Made by a program: the position numbers and the translations under genes
Source: Verrucomicrobiia bacterium
GTDB lineage: Bacteria > Verrucomicrobiota > Verrucomicrobiia > Limisphaerales > DASXHY01
DNA length: 64,000 nt
Reading direction: 5' to 3'
NCBI GenBank assembly: GCA_035629175.1
Contig: DASPIL010000031.1
Coordinates: 1-64,000, forward strand
Shown here: in pieces, positions 43,706 through 52,354 of the stretch
Position numbering within the stretch: position 1 is the stretch's first letter
Layout of the letters: the number at the start of each line of letters is the position of its first letter
Notes under the pieces: model-generated
Told to the model about the DNA's origin: nothing
The model's input: the letters and a program-made list of their open reading frames with translations, nothing else
The model's database searches: none

Positions 43706-44671
43706 TCAGCTTTTTAGCGTTTCAGCGTTTGGCCTGAGCCCGCGCCTCTCCCAGCGCCGGAGGAGCCAGAGGATCAGAAAGAACGGAATGAGCGACAGCG
43801 CGAAGAAAACGGGTCCGCCTCGCCTGTGCAGCGCCGAGTGTATGAAGTTGGGATCTACATGCACGCAGAGCATCGCCAGTACAAAGATGCGGAATGCGTT
43901 CCTGACAATGCCCAACCCGAGGACCAGGGCTCCGAAGAACAACTTGCTCGACGTCCGCCGGAGGAAGAAATATCCGGCAAGCAAACCTGTCATGAACAGC
44001 ACCAGGCTCGATCGGATGCCACTGCATTCGGGCGCCACCTGAAGGCTAATGTTCGGAAGCGTGAACAGAGTTCCATCGCGCAGGATGGGCGTTCCGGAGA
44101 GTTGAATGAACCAGTGTGACACGTCCGCGGAACCGTGCTGGAGTGCTGCTTCCAACCAATGTTCCACCGCCTGAGGAAAGGGAACCATGAAAATCATGAA
44201 CACAAGCGGGAACATCATTTTTTGGCAGAATCCCCGCCCCAGGCTGTATAAGCATGCACTCCAAACCAGGCAAACGAAGCTCAACGTCAGCCACGCAATT
44301 CGATCCTGCGTCGGTGCGTTCCAACCGGTTTTCAGCCGGACAAAATAAGCGATGAGCACAGTGACCGCGGCCACGCATGGAATCAAAAACATCCGATCGC
44401 CGCTATGCAGCGCGGGCCAACAATCCCGGCTGGTGCGAATCAGATACACCGTGATCGCAGGCACCAGAAGCACGTGGGAAAAGAGGTCTTTTCCGAACGA
44501 GAACCTAGCCAGCTCATAAAGAGGCAGAATATACGCAACGACGAGAACACAGATTATACCTGCCAGGAGTTTCCAAGGGTCGGAACCCCAAGTTGAGACT
44601 GGCAGTGGAACTGCGCGAGGGGTGGCGTCGTTTCCAGAACGTCGCGTTAAATTGGCCATAAATGGACGCAT
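43706..44671 (-). CDS. xrtC: Exosortase, VPDSG-CTERM-specific type (XrtC-like)
   Basis: Exosortases are polytopic membrane cysteine proteases/transpeptidases that cut C-terminal sorting signals on exported proteins. The 321-residue product has about eight membrane helices and the family's catalytic triad: C216 in APECSGIRSS, R261 in RNAFRIF, H282 in LHRRGG. The symbol is given because the four nearby substrates carry VPDAG/VPDGG signals, the class served by XrtC; sequence alone does not prove the subtype. It is the last gene of the leftward EPS cluster, 15 bp after the beta-barrel gene. Its last codons (NAETLKS, stop) consist of the agctgaaa-type minisatellite. An ATG four codons in is an alternative start. 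Confidence 0.9.
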   Translation of the reverse strand: MRPFMANLTRRSGNDATPRAVPLPVSTWGSDPWKLLAGIICVLVVAYILPLYELARFSFGKDLFSHVLLVPAITVYLIRTSRDCWPALHSGDRMFLIPCVAAVTVLIAYFVRLKTGWNAPTQDRIAWLTLSFVCLVWSACLYSLGRGFCQKMMFPLVFMIFMVPFPQAVEHWLEAALQHGSADVSHWFIQLSGTPILRDGTLFTLPNISLQVAPECSGIRSSLVLFMTGLLAGYFFLRRTSSKLFFGALVLGLGIVRNAFRIFVLAMLCVHVDPNFIHSALHRRGGPVFFALSLIPFFLILWLLRRWERRGLRPNAETLKS

Positions 44672-44686
44672 TGCTTCACAGGTGAG

Positions 44687-46054
44687 TCAGTAACCAAAGG
44701 AGAACGAAAACCCTGTCTGGTTGCTGGCGTAATCGAAACCCGAGGAGTTGGAAAGGTTTTCGCTGCGAGCGTAGAAAACTGAAAAACTTCCCCGGCGATA
44801 GACCGCGGTGCTCAACGAGGCACGATACGCGAGATTCTCGTCTTTTCGCGACGTTGACACGGCCGACGTGGTCGCCTCGTAGTCCGTGGTTGTGTAGCTG
44901 GCGCTCATGTTCAAAGCCAGGCGATTGAAGATTTGTTGCGTAAACGTCGCCGTGACCGACGTGTTTTCTGTCACTTGATTCCGAAAAAACGAAGTGCTGA
45001 TATTCCGACTTGCCGCCAGGCCCAATGTCGTTCGTTCTGTCGCAGCATACGACACCGACAAACCAAACAAGGGGTTGATCAGACTTCCTTTGTCGGTATC
45101 GAGGAACTGCCGGATTTCAACTCCGGCGTTCAGCGAAGCGGATAGTTTCTGCGAAAGTCCAAAAGTGATTCTTCCTTGCAGTTGTTCATGAGTCATGTCA
45201 GTGCCGGAACTTACGTCGACGTACCCGGCGCCCACGCCTCCGGCCAGCGAAATTCGAGGAGCGAGATGGTAATTCAACCAATTCATCGTCGACCAGGAGC
45301 GGCTCCCTCCCTGCGCATCCTCGTAGCCGCTTTGATCGGCGATGCTTTGAGAAACCTGAAGCTGCAGCGACCAGTCGCGACCTATGGCACGCGCCGCTGA
45401 GAGCGAAGTGGAGATATGTTTTTGATCGGTCTGTGTGGCTGTTTCACTGCGAGACTCGGAACTCATGGAAAAGTTCTGGCCCAAAGAAAAACTCCAGATG
45501 TCAAATTGAGCATTGCCGGACAATGACGCTGTATGTTGCAGCCGATCATCCAGTTCCTCGTTCGAGTAAAAGACCAATGAAGGGGTATAGCTTGCAACCC
45601 ATCGTCTTCCGATGTTGATGCTGATGCTCGGGGTGACAGACTGAACAATGGAATCCTCTTGTCGCCCTCCGCGGATCGGCATTCCCGTGCTGTGCGTGAA
45701 AGTGTAGGAAACAGACGGGTGCAAGGTGAACGGGCCCCAGACCAGCGGATTAAAATTGCGCGGTGTACTCGCCGAAGATTCCATCGCGTCGTCAGGGTCA
45801 GCGCCCGGTTCGCGGTCTTCTTCGGGTGCGGGGTCGAAGTTGACTGAAATTGGCGCGTTGACCACGGGTGGCGGAGCCACGAGCACTGGTTGAGCGAGAG
45901 CCCGGGGTAAAGCGAGGATGGTGTAAACCAGGGCTAGCCAGGCGGGATAGCGCGGACCTGGCGCCGATCGTCGAACCTTTCGTCGCAAATTCTGAGAAAC
46001 CGAAACGCGGATCCGCTGATGGGAGGGAAACGTGCGCGAGTGGGGAAGGTTCAT
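44687..46054 (-). CDS. Outer-membrane beta-barrel protein associated with exosortase/EPS locus
   Basis: The 455-residue product has a signal-like hydrophobic segment (residues 39-53, then ALAQ) after an unusually long basic N-terminus, a Pro/Asp/Glu-rich linker, and then alternating amphipathic strands from about residue 100 to the end (LHPSVSYTFTHS, RWVASYTPSLVFYSN, FGLSVSYAATERTTLGLAAS). It ends in an aromatic-rich FSFSFGY, as outer-membrane porins do. It resembles the PEP-CTERM-system beta-barrel family and PF10082-type porins, so it may be the outer-membrane conduit or anchor of the sorting/EPS system. No Shine-Dalgarno sequence precedes the ATG; the N-terminus could be shorter. Confidence 0.82.
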   Translation of the reverse strand: MNLPHSRTFPSHQRIRVSVSQNLRRKVRRSAPGPRYPAWLALVYTILALPRALAQPVLVAPPPVVNAPISVNFDPAPEEDREPGADPDDAMESSASTPRNFNPLVWGPFTLHPSVSYTFTHSTGMPIRGGRQEDSIVQSVTPSISINIGRRWVASYTPSLVFYSNEELDDRLQHTASLSGNAQFDIWSFSLGQNFSMSSESRSETATQTDQKHISTSLSAARAIGRDWSLQLQVSQSIADQSGYEDAQGGSRSWSTMNWLNYHLAPRISLAGGVGAGYVDVSSGTDMTHEQLQGRITFGLSQKLSASLNAGVEIRQFLDTDKGSLINPLFGLSVSYAATERTTLGLAASRNISTSFFRNQVTENTSVTATFTQQIFNRLALNMSASYTTTDYEATTSAVSTSRKDENLAYRASLSTAVYRRGSFSVFYARSENLSNSSGFDYASNQTGFSFSFGY

Positions 46055-46184
46055 GAGGAGGAAAATGGTGAAACGCGGAAACGCTGAAAAGCTAAAACTC
46101 TGGACTGCAGGTTATGGTGCCTCGAGTTCTCCCTCGCGTGCAGCTCTCAGCATTTTAGATTTTAGCGTTTAGATTTTTTCACCG
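46055..46184. repeat. Intergenic agctgaaa-type tracts
   Basis: Between the beta-barrel and dehydrogenase genes lie two short tracts: cgctgaaaagctaaaact at about 46081-46098, and one of the opposite orientation (cattttagattttagcgttt) at about 46151-46170. Confidence 0.7.
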
Positions 46185-47468
46185 TTACGCCTTCCAGACG
46201 CGCGCCTTGCCCGTGATCCCCGCCATGGCGTTGCGTGTATCGACAATGCACGTCGACCAGTCCGACAGTTCCTGGTAGTTCACGTTGGTGTGCTTGGTGG
46301 AGATCAGGACGAGGTCATAGTTTTCAATCGTTTTCTGATCCCAGCCAATGGACTTGGTTCCAGTCCAATGTGCATGCTCGCGCGTTGGACGGATGACGGG
46401 AACATACGGATCGTAATAGTCGATCGTAGCGCCGCGCTGTTTGAGCATTTCCATGAGCACATAACTGGGCGACTCGCGTTCATCATCGACATCGGCCTTG
46501 TAGGCGAGCCCGATTACCAGGATTCGGCTGCCGTTAACTGGTTTCCTGGCTTCGTTCAACGCCTCGGCAACACGATGGACAACGTATTCCGGCATCGCCG
46601 AATTGATCTCCCCCGCGAGCTCGATGAAACGTGTGTTTTGCCCGTATTCGCGCGCTTTCCAGGCCAGGTAGAACGGATCGATTGGAATGCAATGTCCGCC
46701 GAGACCGGGACCGGGATAAAACGGCATGAAGCCGAAGGGCTTGGTTTTCGCTGCGTTGATGACGTCCCAGATATCGATGCCCATCGCGGTGTAGACAACC
46801 TTCAATTCATTCACCAGCGCGATGTTTACCCCTCGAAAAATATTCTCCAGCAACTTGGTCGCTTCGGCCACCCGGCAGGAAGAAACCGGAACGAGAGTCT
46901 TGATCGCCTTGGAATAGAGTTCCCTGGTTTTTTCAAGACAGGCGGGTGTGTAGCCGCCGATCACTTTGGGAATGTCCGCCACTTTGCTTTCGAAATTACC
47001 GGGGTCCTCGCGTTCCGGAGAAAATGCCAGATGGAAATCCACGCCAGCCTTAAGCTTCGAGGTCTTCTCAAGGACATTCCGAAGGTCTTCGTCGGTAGTG
47101 CCCGGGTAGGTTGTGGATTCGAGCACCACTAGACTGCCTTGCCTCAAATGCGGGGCGATCGTCCGTCCTGTCTCAAGGACATATGAAATGTCGGGCTCGC
47201 GATTCTTGTTCAGCGGGGTCGGAACGCAGATGATCACAGCATCCACTTCGCGGACGCGGTGGAAATCAGTCGTCGCAGAGAAACGGTTCGCCCGGATGCA
47301 CTCGTCAATGTGAGACGTGGCAATGTGCTGGATGTAGCTTTCCGCACGGTTCAGGGAATCGACTTTGGCGCGGTCGATATCGAAGCCAAGCACGGAAACC
47401 CCGGATCGCGCAAATTGCAACGATAGGGGCAAGCCAACAAAACCCAGTCCGACGACTCCAACATTCAT
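46185..47468 (-). CDS. Nucleotide-sugar 6-dehydrogenase (WbpA/WecC/TviB type)
   Basis: The 427-residue product oxidises a UDP-HexNAc (or UDP-hexose) to the uronic acid with two NAD. It shows the NAD-binding GLGFVGLP at 7-14, the catalytic ESTTYPGTT and AEATKLLENIFRGVN segments, and the nucleophile C260 in GLGGHCIPIDP. YKADVDDERESPS marks the C-terminal domain. The SPEREDPGN form and overall length fit UDP-GlcNAc/ManNAc/GalNAc dehydrogenases rather than UDP-glucose dehydrogenase, but the substrate is not certain. It makes an acidic sugar for the surface glycan. Confidence 0.93.
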   Translation of the reverse strand: MNVGVVGLGFVGLPLSLQFARSGVSVLGFDIDRAKVDSLNRAESYIQHIATSHIDECIRANRFSATTDFHRVREVDAVIICVPTPLNKNREPDISYVLETGRTIAPHLRQGSLVVLESTTYPGTTDEDLRNVLEKTSKLKAGVDFHLAFSPEREDPGNFESKVADIPKVIGGYTPACLEKTRELYSKAIKTLVPVSSCRVAEATKLLENIFRGVNIALVNELKVVYTAMGIDIWDVINAAKTKPFGFMPFYPGPGLGGHCIPIDPFYLAWKAREYGQNTRFIELAGEINSAMPEYVVHRVAEALNEARKPVNGSRILVIGLAYKADVDDERESPSYVLMEMLKQRGATIDYYDPYVPVIRPTREHAHWTGTKSIGWDQKTIENYDLVLISTKHTNVNYQELSDWSTCIVDTRNAMAGITGKARVWKA

Positions 47469-47483
47469 GCGTTGCGAAAACGA

Positions 47484-48845
47484 TCAGCCCCCGGAAGCGG
47501 CCGATGCAGAACGGAGTTGAGGCTCCGCTAATTCCGAACTCGGCAGGCGACCACTTGCAAGATCCGCAAACAAGGTGTTCAGACGCTGGCGCGCTTGATC
47601 GGAATTGAGCGCAAGTTTTGGGCGAACACCCTCGCGCGAGCGATAAAGTTCCAGCACGCGCGCCAATGCCTCGTCCGTGGTCAGGCTCCGCGCATCCGCC
47701 ACCCATTCAGCCATCCCAACGCTTTCGAAAACGCCGCGGAACTTCATGCTGTACGCAACGCCCACGCAAGGGATCCCCTGCGAGAGTGCGGCGATGCACG
47801 AATGCATTCGCGAGCCGACGAAGAAATCACACAAACCGATGACGCCCTTGATATGATGCGCGTCGTATTCCGCAGTGACGATCCGCACGCGGTTTCTGAC
47901 CCCTTCCGGCAGGGCATCGCGCACCTGGAAGCACGCATCGTTGTCGCTCTCCACGTTTCCTTTGGGTGCATACGTGTGCGGCACCAGCCAGATTTCCCCG
48001 GGCTGTTCCTTAGCCAGAGCCAACAACAGTTCCTTGAGAAACCGGGGATAGTTCATCTTCAGGCCAAACATGTTTTGGCGGTTGTATCCACCGTTGAACA
48101 TCAAACCGTTCACGTTCACGCCGACAATGGGACTTGAACGCGCAACGGACGATGGTGGAGAAGGGGGATCCAGTTGAATGTTCTCAGGCACCACGGGTTC
48201 CAGAGAAAACGCAACATCAGGCGAGAGGAGAACCGTTTTGCAATTGCCGACAAGCCCTTGCGCGACGCGTTTGCTTTCCAAGTCCCGCGCAATGATCACG
48301 GAAGAGCGAAGAAGAAGAAACCGCGCGAGAACGCGGGCGACGCGACTTTTGTACGGGCCGTAGGTTTGCGGAAATTGGATGATTTCCCCACGGACCAGGA
48401 TGACCACCCACTGCATGACGAATCCCCACAGGAACCGTTGCAAACCGTAGATATCACTGAAGCTATCGCCACCGCGAATGTCACCGACCAATCTCGCGGT
48501 CACAGCAATGTGGATCCATGGATTGGCGTCCTGCAGACGCTTTCGTAATCGTTGGATTGGAACAAACCGGTAAATGAGCGCCATCACGAGAATCCACAGC
48601 AGGTGCTCCTTTCGTGCCCTTGGCGACAGGCGGCAATTGGCGACCGCTACTTGTTGTGTCTCGCCGTCGACCCGGAAAGTCGCTGGCAGGTTATCCTTAT
48701 GGCCCAGCAGCAGCACCAGATTGCGGGATTGGAATGCCCGGGCACATAAACTCATTGTCGACGCTCCGAGCGCCAGCACCCCGCAGTTGCGCGAGCTGAT
48801 TGGAGTGCCCATCACCGCGATGAATGGGTCCGATTTGGTTCTCAC
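47484..48845 (-). CDS. Polysaccharide pyruvyl transferase family protein 1
   Basis: The 453-residue product has the family pattern: N-terminal GVLALGASTMSL, then GDSFSDIYGLQRFLWG, IQFPQTYGPY with SPDVAFSL, and near the C-terminus DFFVGSRMHSCIAALSQGIPCVGVAYSMKF, the conserved R-x-H-x-x-x-x-A-x-x-x-G-x-P region. It would add a pyruvate ketal (from PEP) to a sugar. The start is the GTG at 48845, which gives a GTGA overlap with the FrhB-like gene; an ATG 11 codons in is an alternative. The frame's upstream extension is antisense to that gene and is not coding. Confidence 0.88.
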   Translation of the reverse strand: MRTKSDPFIAVMGTPISSRNCGVLALGASTMSLCARAFQSRNLVLLLGHKDNLPATFRVDGETQQVAVANCRLSPRARKEHLLWILVMALIYRFVPIQRLRKRLQDANPWIHIAVTARLVGDIRGGDSFSDIYGLQRFLWGFVMQWVVILVRGEIIQFPQTYGPYKSRVARVLARFLLLRSSVIIARDLESKRVAQGLVGNCKTVLLSPDVAFSLEPVVPENIQLDPPSPPSSVARSSPIVGVNVNGLMFNGGYNRQNMFGLKMNYPRFLKELLLALAKEQPGEIWLVPHTYAPKGNVESDNDACFQVRDALPEGVRNRVRIVTAEYDAHHIKGVIGLCDFFVGSRMHSCIAALSQGIPCVGVAYSMKFRGVFESVGMAEWVADARSLTTDEALARVLELYRSREGVRPKLALNSDQARQRLNTLFADLASGRLPSSELAEPQLRSASAASGG

Positions 48846-50170
48846 AGATTGGCCGTCACAGAGGGTTGTCGGGCAGACCGCGTGCGAACCCGTATTGCCG
48901 TTGAATGATCCAGTTTCAGCGGGCGATACAGTTTGCGCTGCACGATGCGGCGGATTGTCCCGGCCACCGACCGGACCTTCTCGCCAAATGACAATCGGAG
49001 CCAGCAGCGAAAGAGATGCGCATTCTTGAATTGCGGCGTGGGAGCGCCGAAACATCGCAGACTCAGCAGTCTACCCCACGTAGACGCCTTCTTCCTTGCC
49101 AGGTAACCCTGGGACTTGACCAACTTCCATGCTTCAGCGCGCGAGACTTTCAAATAACCCGCTTCGATCGCGCGTTGGAGGAGCTGTCGGCCGCGATTCG
49201 TCCGGACCACGAGTAGTGAGAACCCTGGATTCTCCCCGTCGGGTTGCTCGTACCACGGATCGCCGCAACTGATGTCGGCGAGTTCGCCCGTTCCATCCGG
49301 CCACATATGCACGGACCAGGGGCGAAACGATTGCAGGCGACGCCAGCTATCACGATAAGGGATCTTTTGAAACGGCTCGGTCTCGCCATGGCGTATCGGT
49401 GCAAAATGTCCCGGCCAGCCATAACCGCGGTAGCGGAGGTCTTTGATGCCAGAAGGGCTCAGACCCATGCCCTCCAGCAGCGCCACGGTTCCCGCGGTTG
49501 AGGGACTCTCGGCGCAGAAGAAGGACAACGTGAGTCCAACGTTTCTCGCAAGTTGCGGTTTCAGCGCCTCGGCTCGCCGCAGGGCTGCAATCTCCGAAGG
49601 CTTTCCGATGACAACACATGGGGCGGGCGCGTCCTCAACCCACTCCAGATGGTCGCAAACAGAAGCGGGTGAATAACGCGATCCGGTGGCAGAAATTAGT
49701 TCTTCCCGGCTCCGGCTGAGGCGCGTCCAATTTCGCACGGGATCGTCGGGATCCTGGCCGATGTGAAGAACGCCGTGCATTCCCTTCTGCTCCAGGCAAA
49801 ACGCTGCAAGCGCAGTGAGCACGCCACCGGAAGAACCCTTGAAGCGGATTTCGGGATCCGTGGCGTGTCCCTCCCACACCTCCAGAACTTCCCCCCAATC
49901 ATGTCGATATTCTGGCGCAGCCAGTGCCGGGTCGCTCACGACACGTTCGGAGTCCTCAGGGGGAAGAGTGAAGTTCGTATGCACTGCGGGACATACGTCC
50001 AGGCATAGACGGCATGAGGCGCAGTCGGTTTCCTTCACGACAGGACGGATTCCCTCGTTTAGGAAATCCCAAAGCTCCACCTTTTCCTCAGGGCAAATGT
50101 AAGCGCAGGCGCCGCAACCTATGCACAGGCGCCAATCGACCACATCGCGCAGCTTGGTAATTTTCGTCAT
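48842..50170 (-). CDS. FrhB-like iron-sulfur flavoprotein of polysaccharide locus
   Basis: The 442-residue product has an N-terminal di-cluster ferredoxin domain, with C16, C19, C22, C26 and C50, C53, C56, C60 in two CxxCxxCxxxC motifs. Then comes the coenzyme F420 hydrogenase/dehydrogenase beta-subunit-like domain, including FKGSSGGVLTALAAFCLE around residue 110 and YRGYGWPGHF. Proteins of this kind are often found next to polysaccharide pyruvyl transferases in surface-glycan clusters, where they are thought to reduce or otherwise act on a sugar precursor; the reaction is not established. The gene overlaps the pyruvyl transferase by 4 bases. Confidence 0.9.
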   Translation of the reverse strand: MTKITKLRDVVDWRLCIGCGACAYICPEEKVELWDFLNEGIRPVVKETDCASCRLCLDVCPAVHTNFTLPPEDSERVVSDPALAAPEYRHDWGEVLEVWEGHATDPEIRFKGSSGGVLTALAAFCLEQKGMHGVLHIGQDPDDPVRNWTRLSRSREELISATGSRYSPASVCDHLEWVEDAPAPCVVIGKPSEIAALRRAEALKPQLARNVGLTLSFFCAESPSTAGTVALLEGMGLSPSGIKDLRYRGYGWPGHFAPIRHGETEPFQKIPYRDSWRRLQSFRPWSVHMWPDGTGELADISCGDPWYEQPDGENPGFSLLVVRTNRGRQLLQRAIEAGYLKVSRAEAWKLVKSQGYLARKKASTWGRLLSLRCFGAPTPQFKNAHLFRCWLRLSFGEKVRSVAGTIRRIVQRKLYRPLKLDHSTAIRVRTRSARQPSVTANL

Positions 50171-50240
50171 GTAGTTTCAAAAACGAGCGGAACCACGGTA
50201 TGTCGTTGGATTACTTTGGTCCATCCCAGGAGCCGGAAAG

Positions 50241-51356
50241 TCATGACTGAGAGAGATTGGCGATGCGCCCTTGCCCGGACGGAACTCGCGCGAGCGCGCT
50301 CTCCATTTTATCCGCAGCCCGGCTCCACGTGAACGACTGCGCCGTTTCCAGTGCGCCCGCAGCCAACCGTTGGGCAAGCGAATCGTTCTTCAAAACGCTG
50401 TCGATCTGCTCGAGGAACGCCGGGAGATCGCCCCGCTGAACGACAAGCCCATTTTCATTGTGCCGAAGGATTTCAAGGCTGCCATCGTTGTCGGTGCTGA
50501 TCACGATGCAACCGCATGCCATGGCTTCCAGCACGACTCCCGGAAGGCCTTCCGTTCGGCTCGTGAGCAGCCAAATGCGGCAGCGATTGTAAATGTTTCT
50601 CGCCGCTGCAACCGATGGGAGCCGTGTGTAGTTTACATGCCGCAGGCGCCGGGGCTGGCGTTCAGTACTGAACACGATTTGCGGGATTTCAGGCCACCGC
50701 TGTCGCACCATTTCGAGCAACGCCAGCATGTCTTCCGGGGCCTTGTTGGGATGGCTGTTGAAAACGGCTCCGATTCCCGTCCGGGAGACTCCCGCTTCTG
50801 GAAAATATTGCTGCGTATCTATTCCATTCGGCACGACGGCGATTACCGGTTCACCGCTCATTTCTTCGAGCCTTGCCACCAGGGTGTTCGACACCGTGAT
50901 CGTCGGCATGGACCCTCGCCACGCCTGGTCCTGAAGCGGATTCGGCTTCGCGGGGAAGCCGTGGTTGAATCGCAGTTTTGTCACAGGCTTGGCGAGCGCG
51001 CGAACGTCCGGAACGCTGTAAGTTCCAACCGCGATTACGATTTCGTCCTCCCGGAAATCCAGTTCGTCAAGAGTGTCGTAGAACGCAACGGTGCCTGTGA
51101 ACTCATGCAGGAAACCCGCTGTCGTTGCTTGTCCCTGCCAGAATGCCGCCAGACGGCCGATCTTGCTGCGCATCGTCTCCCGCTTGTTCGGGCAGGCAAT
51201 CCGAACGGAATAGCCGCGCTGGAGCAACAGGTTGGCCATGATGACGGTGACGCGAACGCCCCCCGACCGGCCGTCGCCCGGCAGCACAAATGTCAAAGCG
51301 CGCTGTGCCCGGTCTTCACCATCAGAGTTCACGAGAGAATGCATGCGCGCGCTCAA
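50241..51356 (-). CDS. Glycosyltransferase family 4 (1)
   Basis: The 371-residue product has the GT-B fold pattern of GT4: an N-terminal GDGRSGGVRVTVIMAN loop, the domain junction VPNGIDTQQYFPE, and the C-terminal donor site EGLPGVVLEAMACGCIVIST with the paired glutamates. A retaining transferase that takes a nucleotide-sugar donor is expected. The annotated start is a TTG in a TTGA overlap with the upstream glycosyltransferase stop (51353-51356); an ATG four codons in is the alternative. Confidence 0.9.
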   Translation of the reverse strand: MSARMHSLVNSDGEDRAQRALTFVLPGDGRSGGVRVTVIMANLLLQRGYSVRIACPNKRETMRSKIGRLAAFWQGQATTAGFLHEFTGTVAFYDTLDELDFREDEIVIAVGTYSVPDVRALAKPVTKLRFNHGFPAKPNPLQDQAWRGSMPTITVSNTLVARLEEMSGEPVIAVVPNGIDTQQYFPEAGVSRTGIGAVFNSHPNKAPEDMLALLEMVRQRWPEIPQIVFSTERQPRRLRHVNYTRLPSVAAARNIYNRCRIWLLTSRTEGLPGVVLEAMACGCIVISTDNDGSLEILRHNENGLVVQRGDLPAFLEQIDSVLKNDSLAQRLAAGALETAQSFTWSRAADKMESALARVPSGQGRIANLSQS

Positions 51357-52315
51357 CGAATGAGACCCCGCCGTCGCTGCGCGATCTTCTGAAGGAGCTT
51401 CAATACCGGTTTCCCTCCAATCCCCGCCGCTGTTGCTTTAATCCGGCTATGGCGGGCGGGGAACGTTCGCGCCGCTTCAGAAAAGTGAATCCGTGCCGTG
51501 CTGGCGTTTCCACTGAAGGTCAACGCGGTCCCAAGATCGAAGAGGTGCGTTGCCAGTCCCGTTCGCACTACCTGAAGTTCGGCGGGCGTGATGTTTGGAT
51601 GATTGAGGGCTTCGCGATGAATTCGAATCAGGGCCTCACATCGCGTCACCGGCTTGGAACGCCAGTCGTCGGACATGGCGCTCGTGTTTTGTCGTCGGAT
51701 CAAGCGCAGGGCAGGGCGTTCATCGACGATCCATTGTGCCTGCCGCGCGAGGCGCACAAACAAGTCCATGTCTTCATAAAACGTTTTCCGAAACAGCCCG
51801 ATCTCCTGCAGAGTTTTGCGGCGGGCAACCAATGACTGCGCGAAAAAGCAGCCGCGCAGCACCCAGGTCAGCGGCCGTTCCAGTTTCATTAGCTGACCCG
51901 ACTCCACCCCGCGAATTTTGAACAGGTTTAGTTCGGGCCCGTCCTGCGCGACAATCGCGGTGTTTGTGAGGTGAGCATCCGCCGTGGGATGTTTCTCGAT
52001 GCTCGCCGACGCAATTGCTAGCCGATCAGGAGCGTATTCGTCGTCGTCATCAAGAAATGAAACCCATTCTGACCGAGCTGCCTGGATTCCCGTGTTTCGC
52101 GCCGCACTCAACCCGCCGTTTTCCTGCCGGATCACCCGGATTCGATCCGCGAATTTTGCAAGCACTGCGGATGTATCGTCAGTGGAACCGTCGTCGACGA
52201 CGATGATTTCAGAAGGGGGATGCGTTTGCGAGAGGACGCTGCGGATGGCAAGCGCGACAAGTTGCGAACGATTGAACGTCGGAATGACAACGCAGATGGA
52301 TCGATCAGTGGACAC
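51353..52315 (-). CDS. Glycosyltransferase family 2 (1)
   Basis: The 320-residue product begins with a GTG and MSTDRSICVVIPTFNRSQ, then IIVVDDGSTDDT and the donor/metal motif SFLDDDDEYAPDR. It continues RRKTLQEIGLFRKTFYEDMDLFVRLA, the ED-containing acceptor region of GT-A enzymes. An inverting transferase for the cluster's glycan is expected. A 39-bp gap separates it from the upstream pyruvyl transferase, and it overlaps the GT4 gene by 4 bases. Confidence 0.92.
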   Translation of the reverse strand: MSTDRSICVVIPTFNRSQLVALAIRSVLSQTHPPSEIIVVDDGSTDDTSAVLAKFADRIRVIRQENGGLSAARNTGIQAARSEWVSFLDDDDEYAPDRLAIASASIEKHPTADAHLTNTAIVAQDGPELNLFKIRGVESGQLMKLERPLTWVLRGCFFAQSLVARRKTLQEIGLFRKTFYEDMDLFVRLARQAQWIVDERPALRLIRRQNTSAMSDDWRSKPVTRCEALIRIHREALNHPNITPAELQVVRTGLATHLFDLGTALTFSGNASTARIHFSEAARTFPARHSRIKATAAGIGGKPVLKLLQKIAQRRRGLIR

Positions 52316-52354
52316 GGCGAAAGCGGAATTAGCGTCGAAACGAGTGGACCAGCT

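Noticed and set aside
46090-46130. Sigma-54-like site upstream of the beta-barrel gene (minus strand GAGGCACcataacCTGCA)
   Set aside because: GG and GC are separated by 11 bases instead of the required 10.
48846-49055. Upstream extension of pyruvyl transferase 1
   Set aside because: It is within the FrhB-like gene in another frame and lacks family motifs; the GTG at 48845 forms a GTGA overlap.
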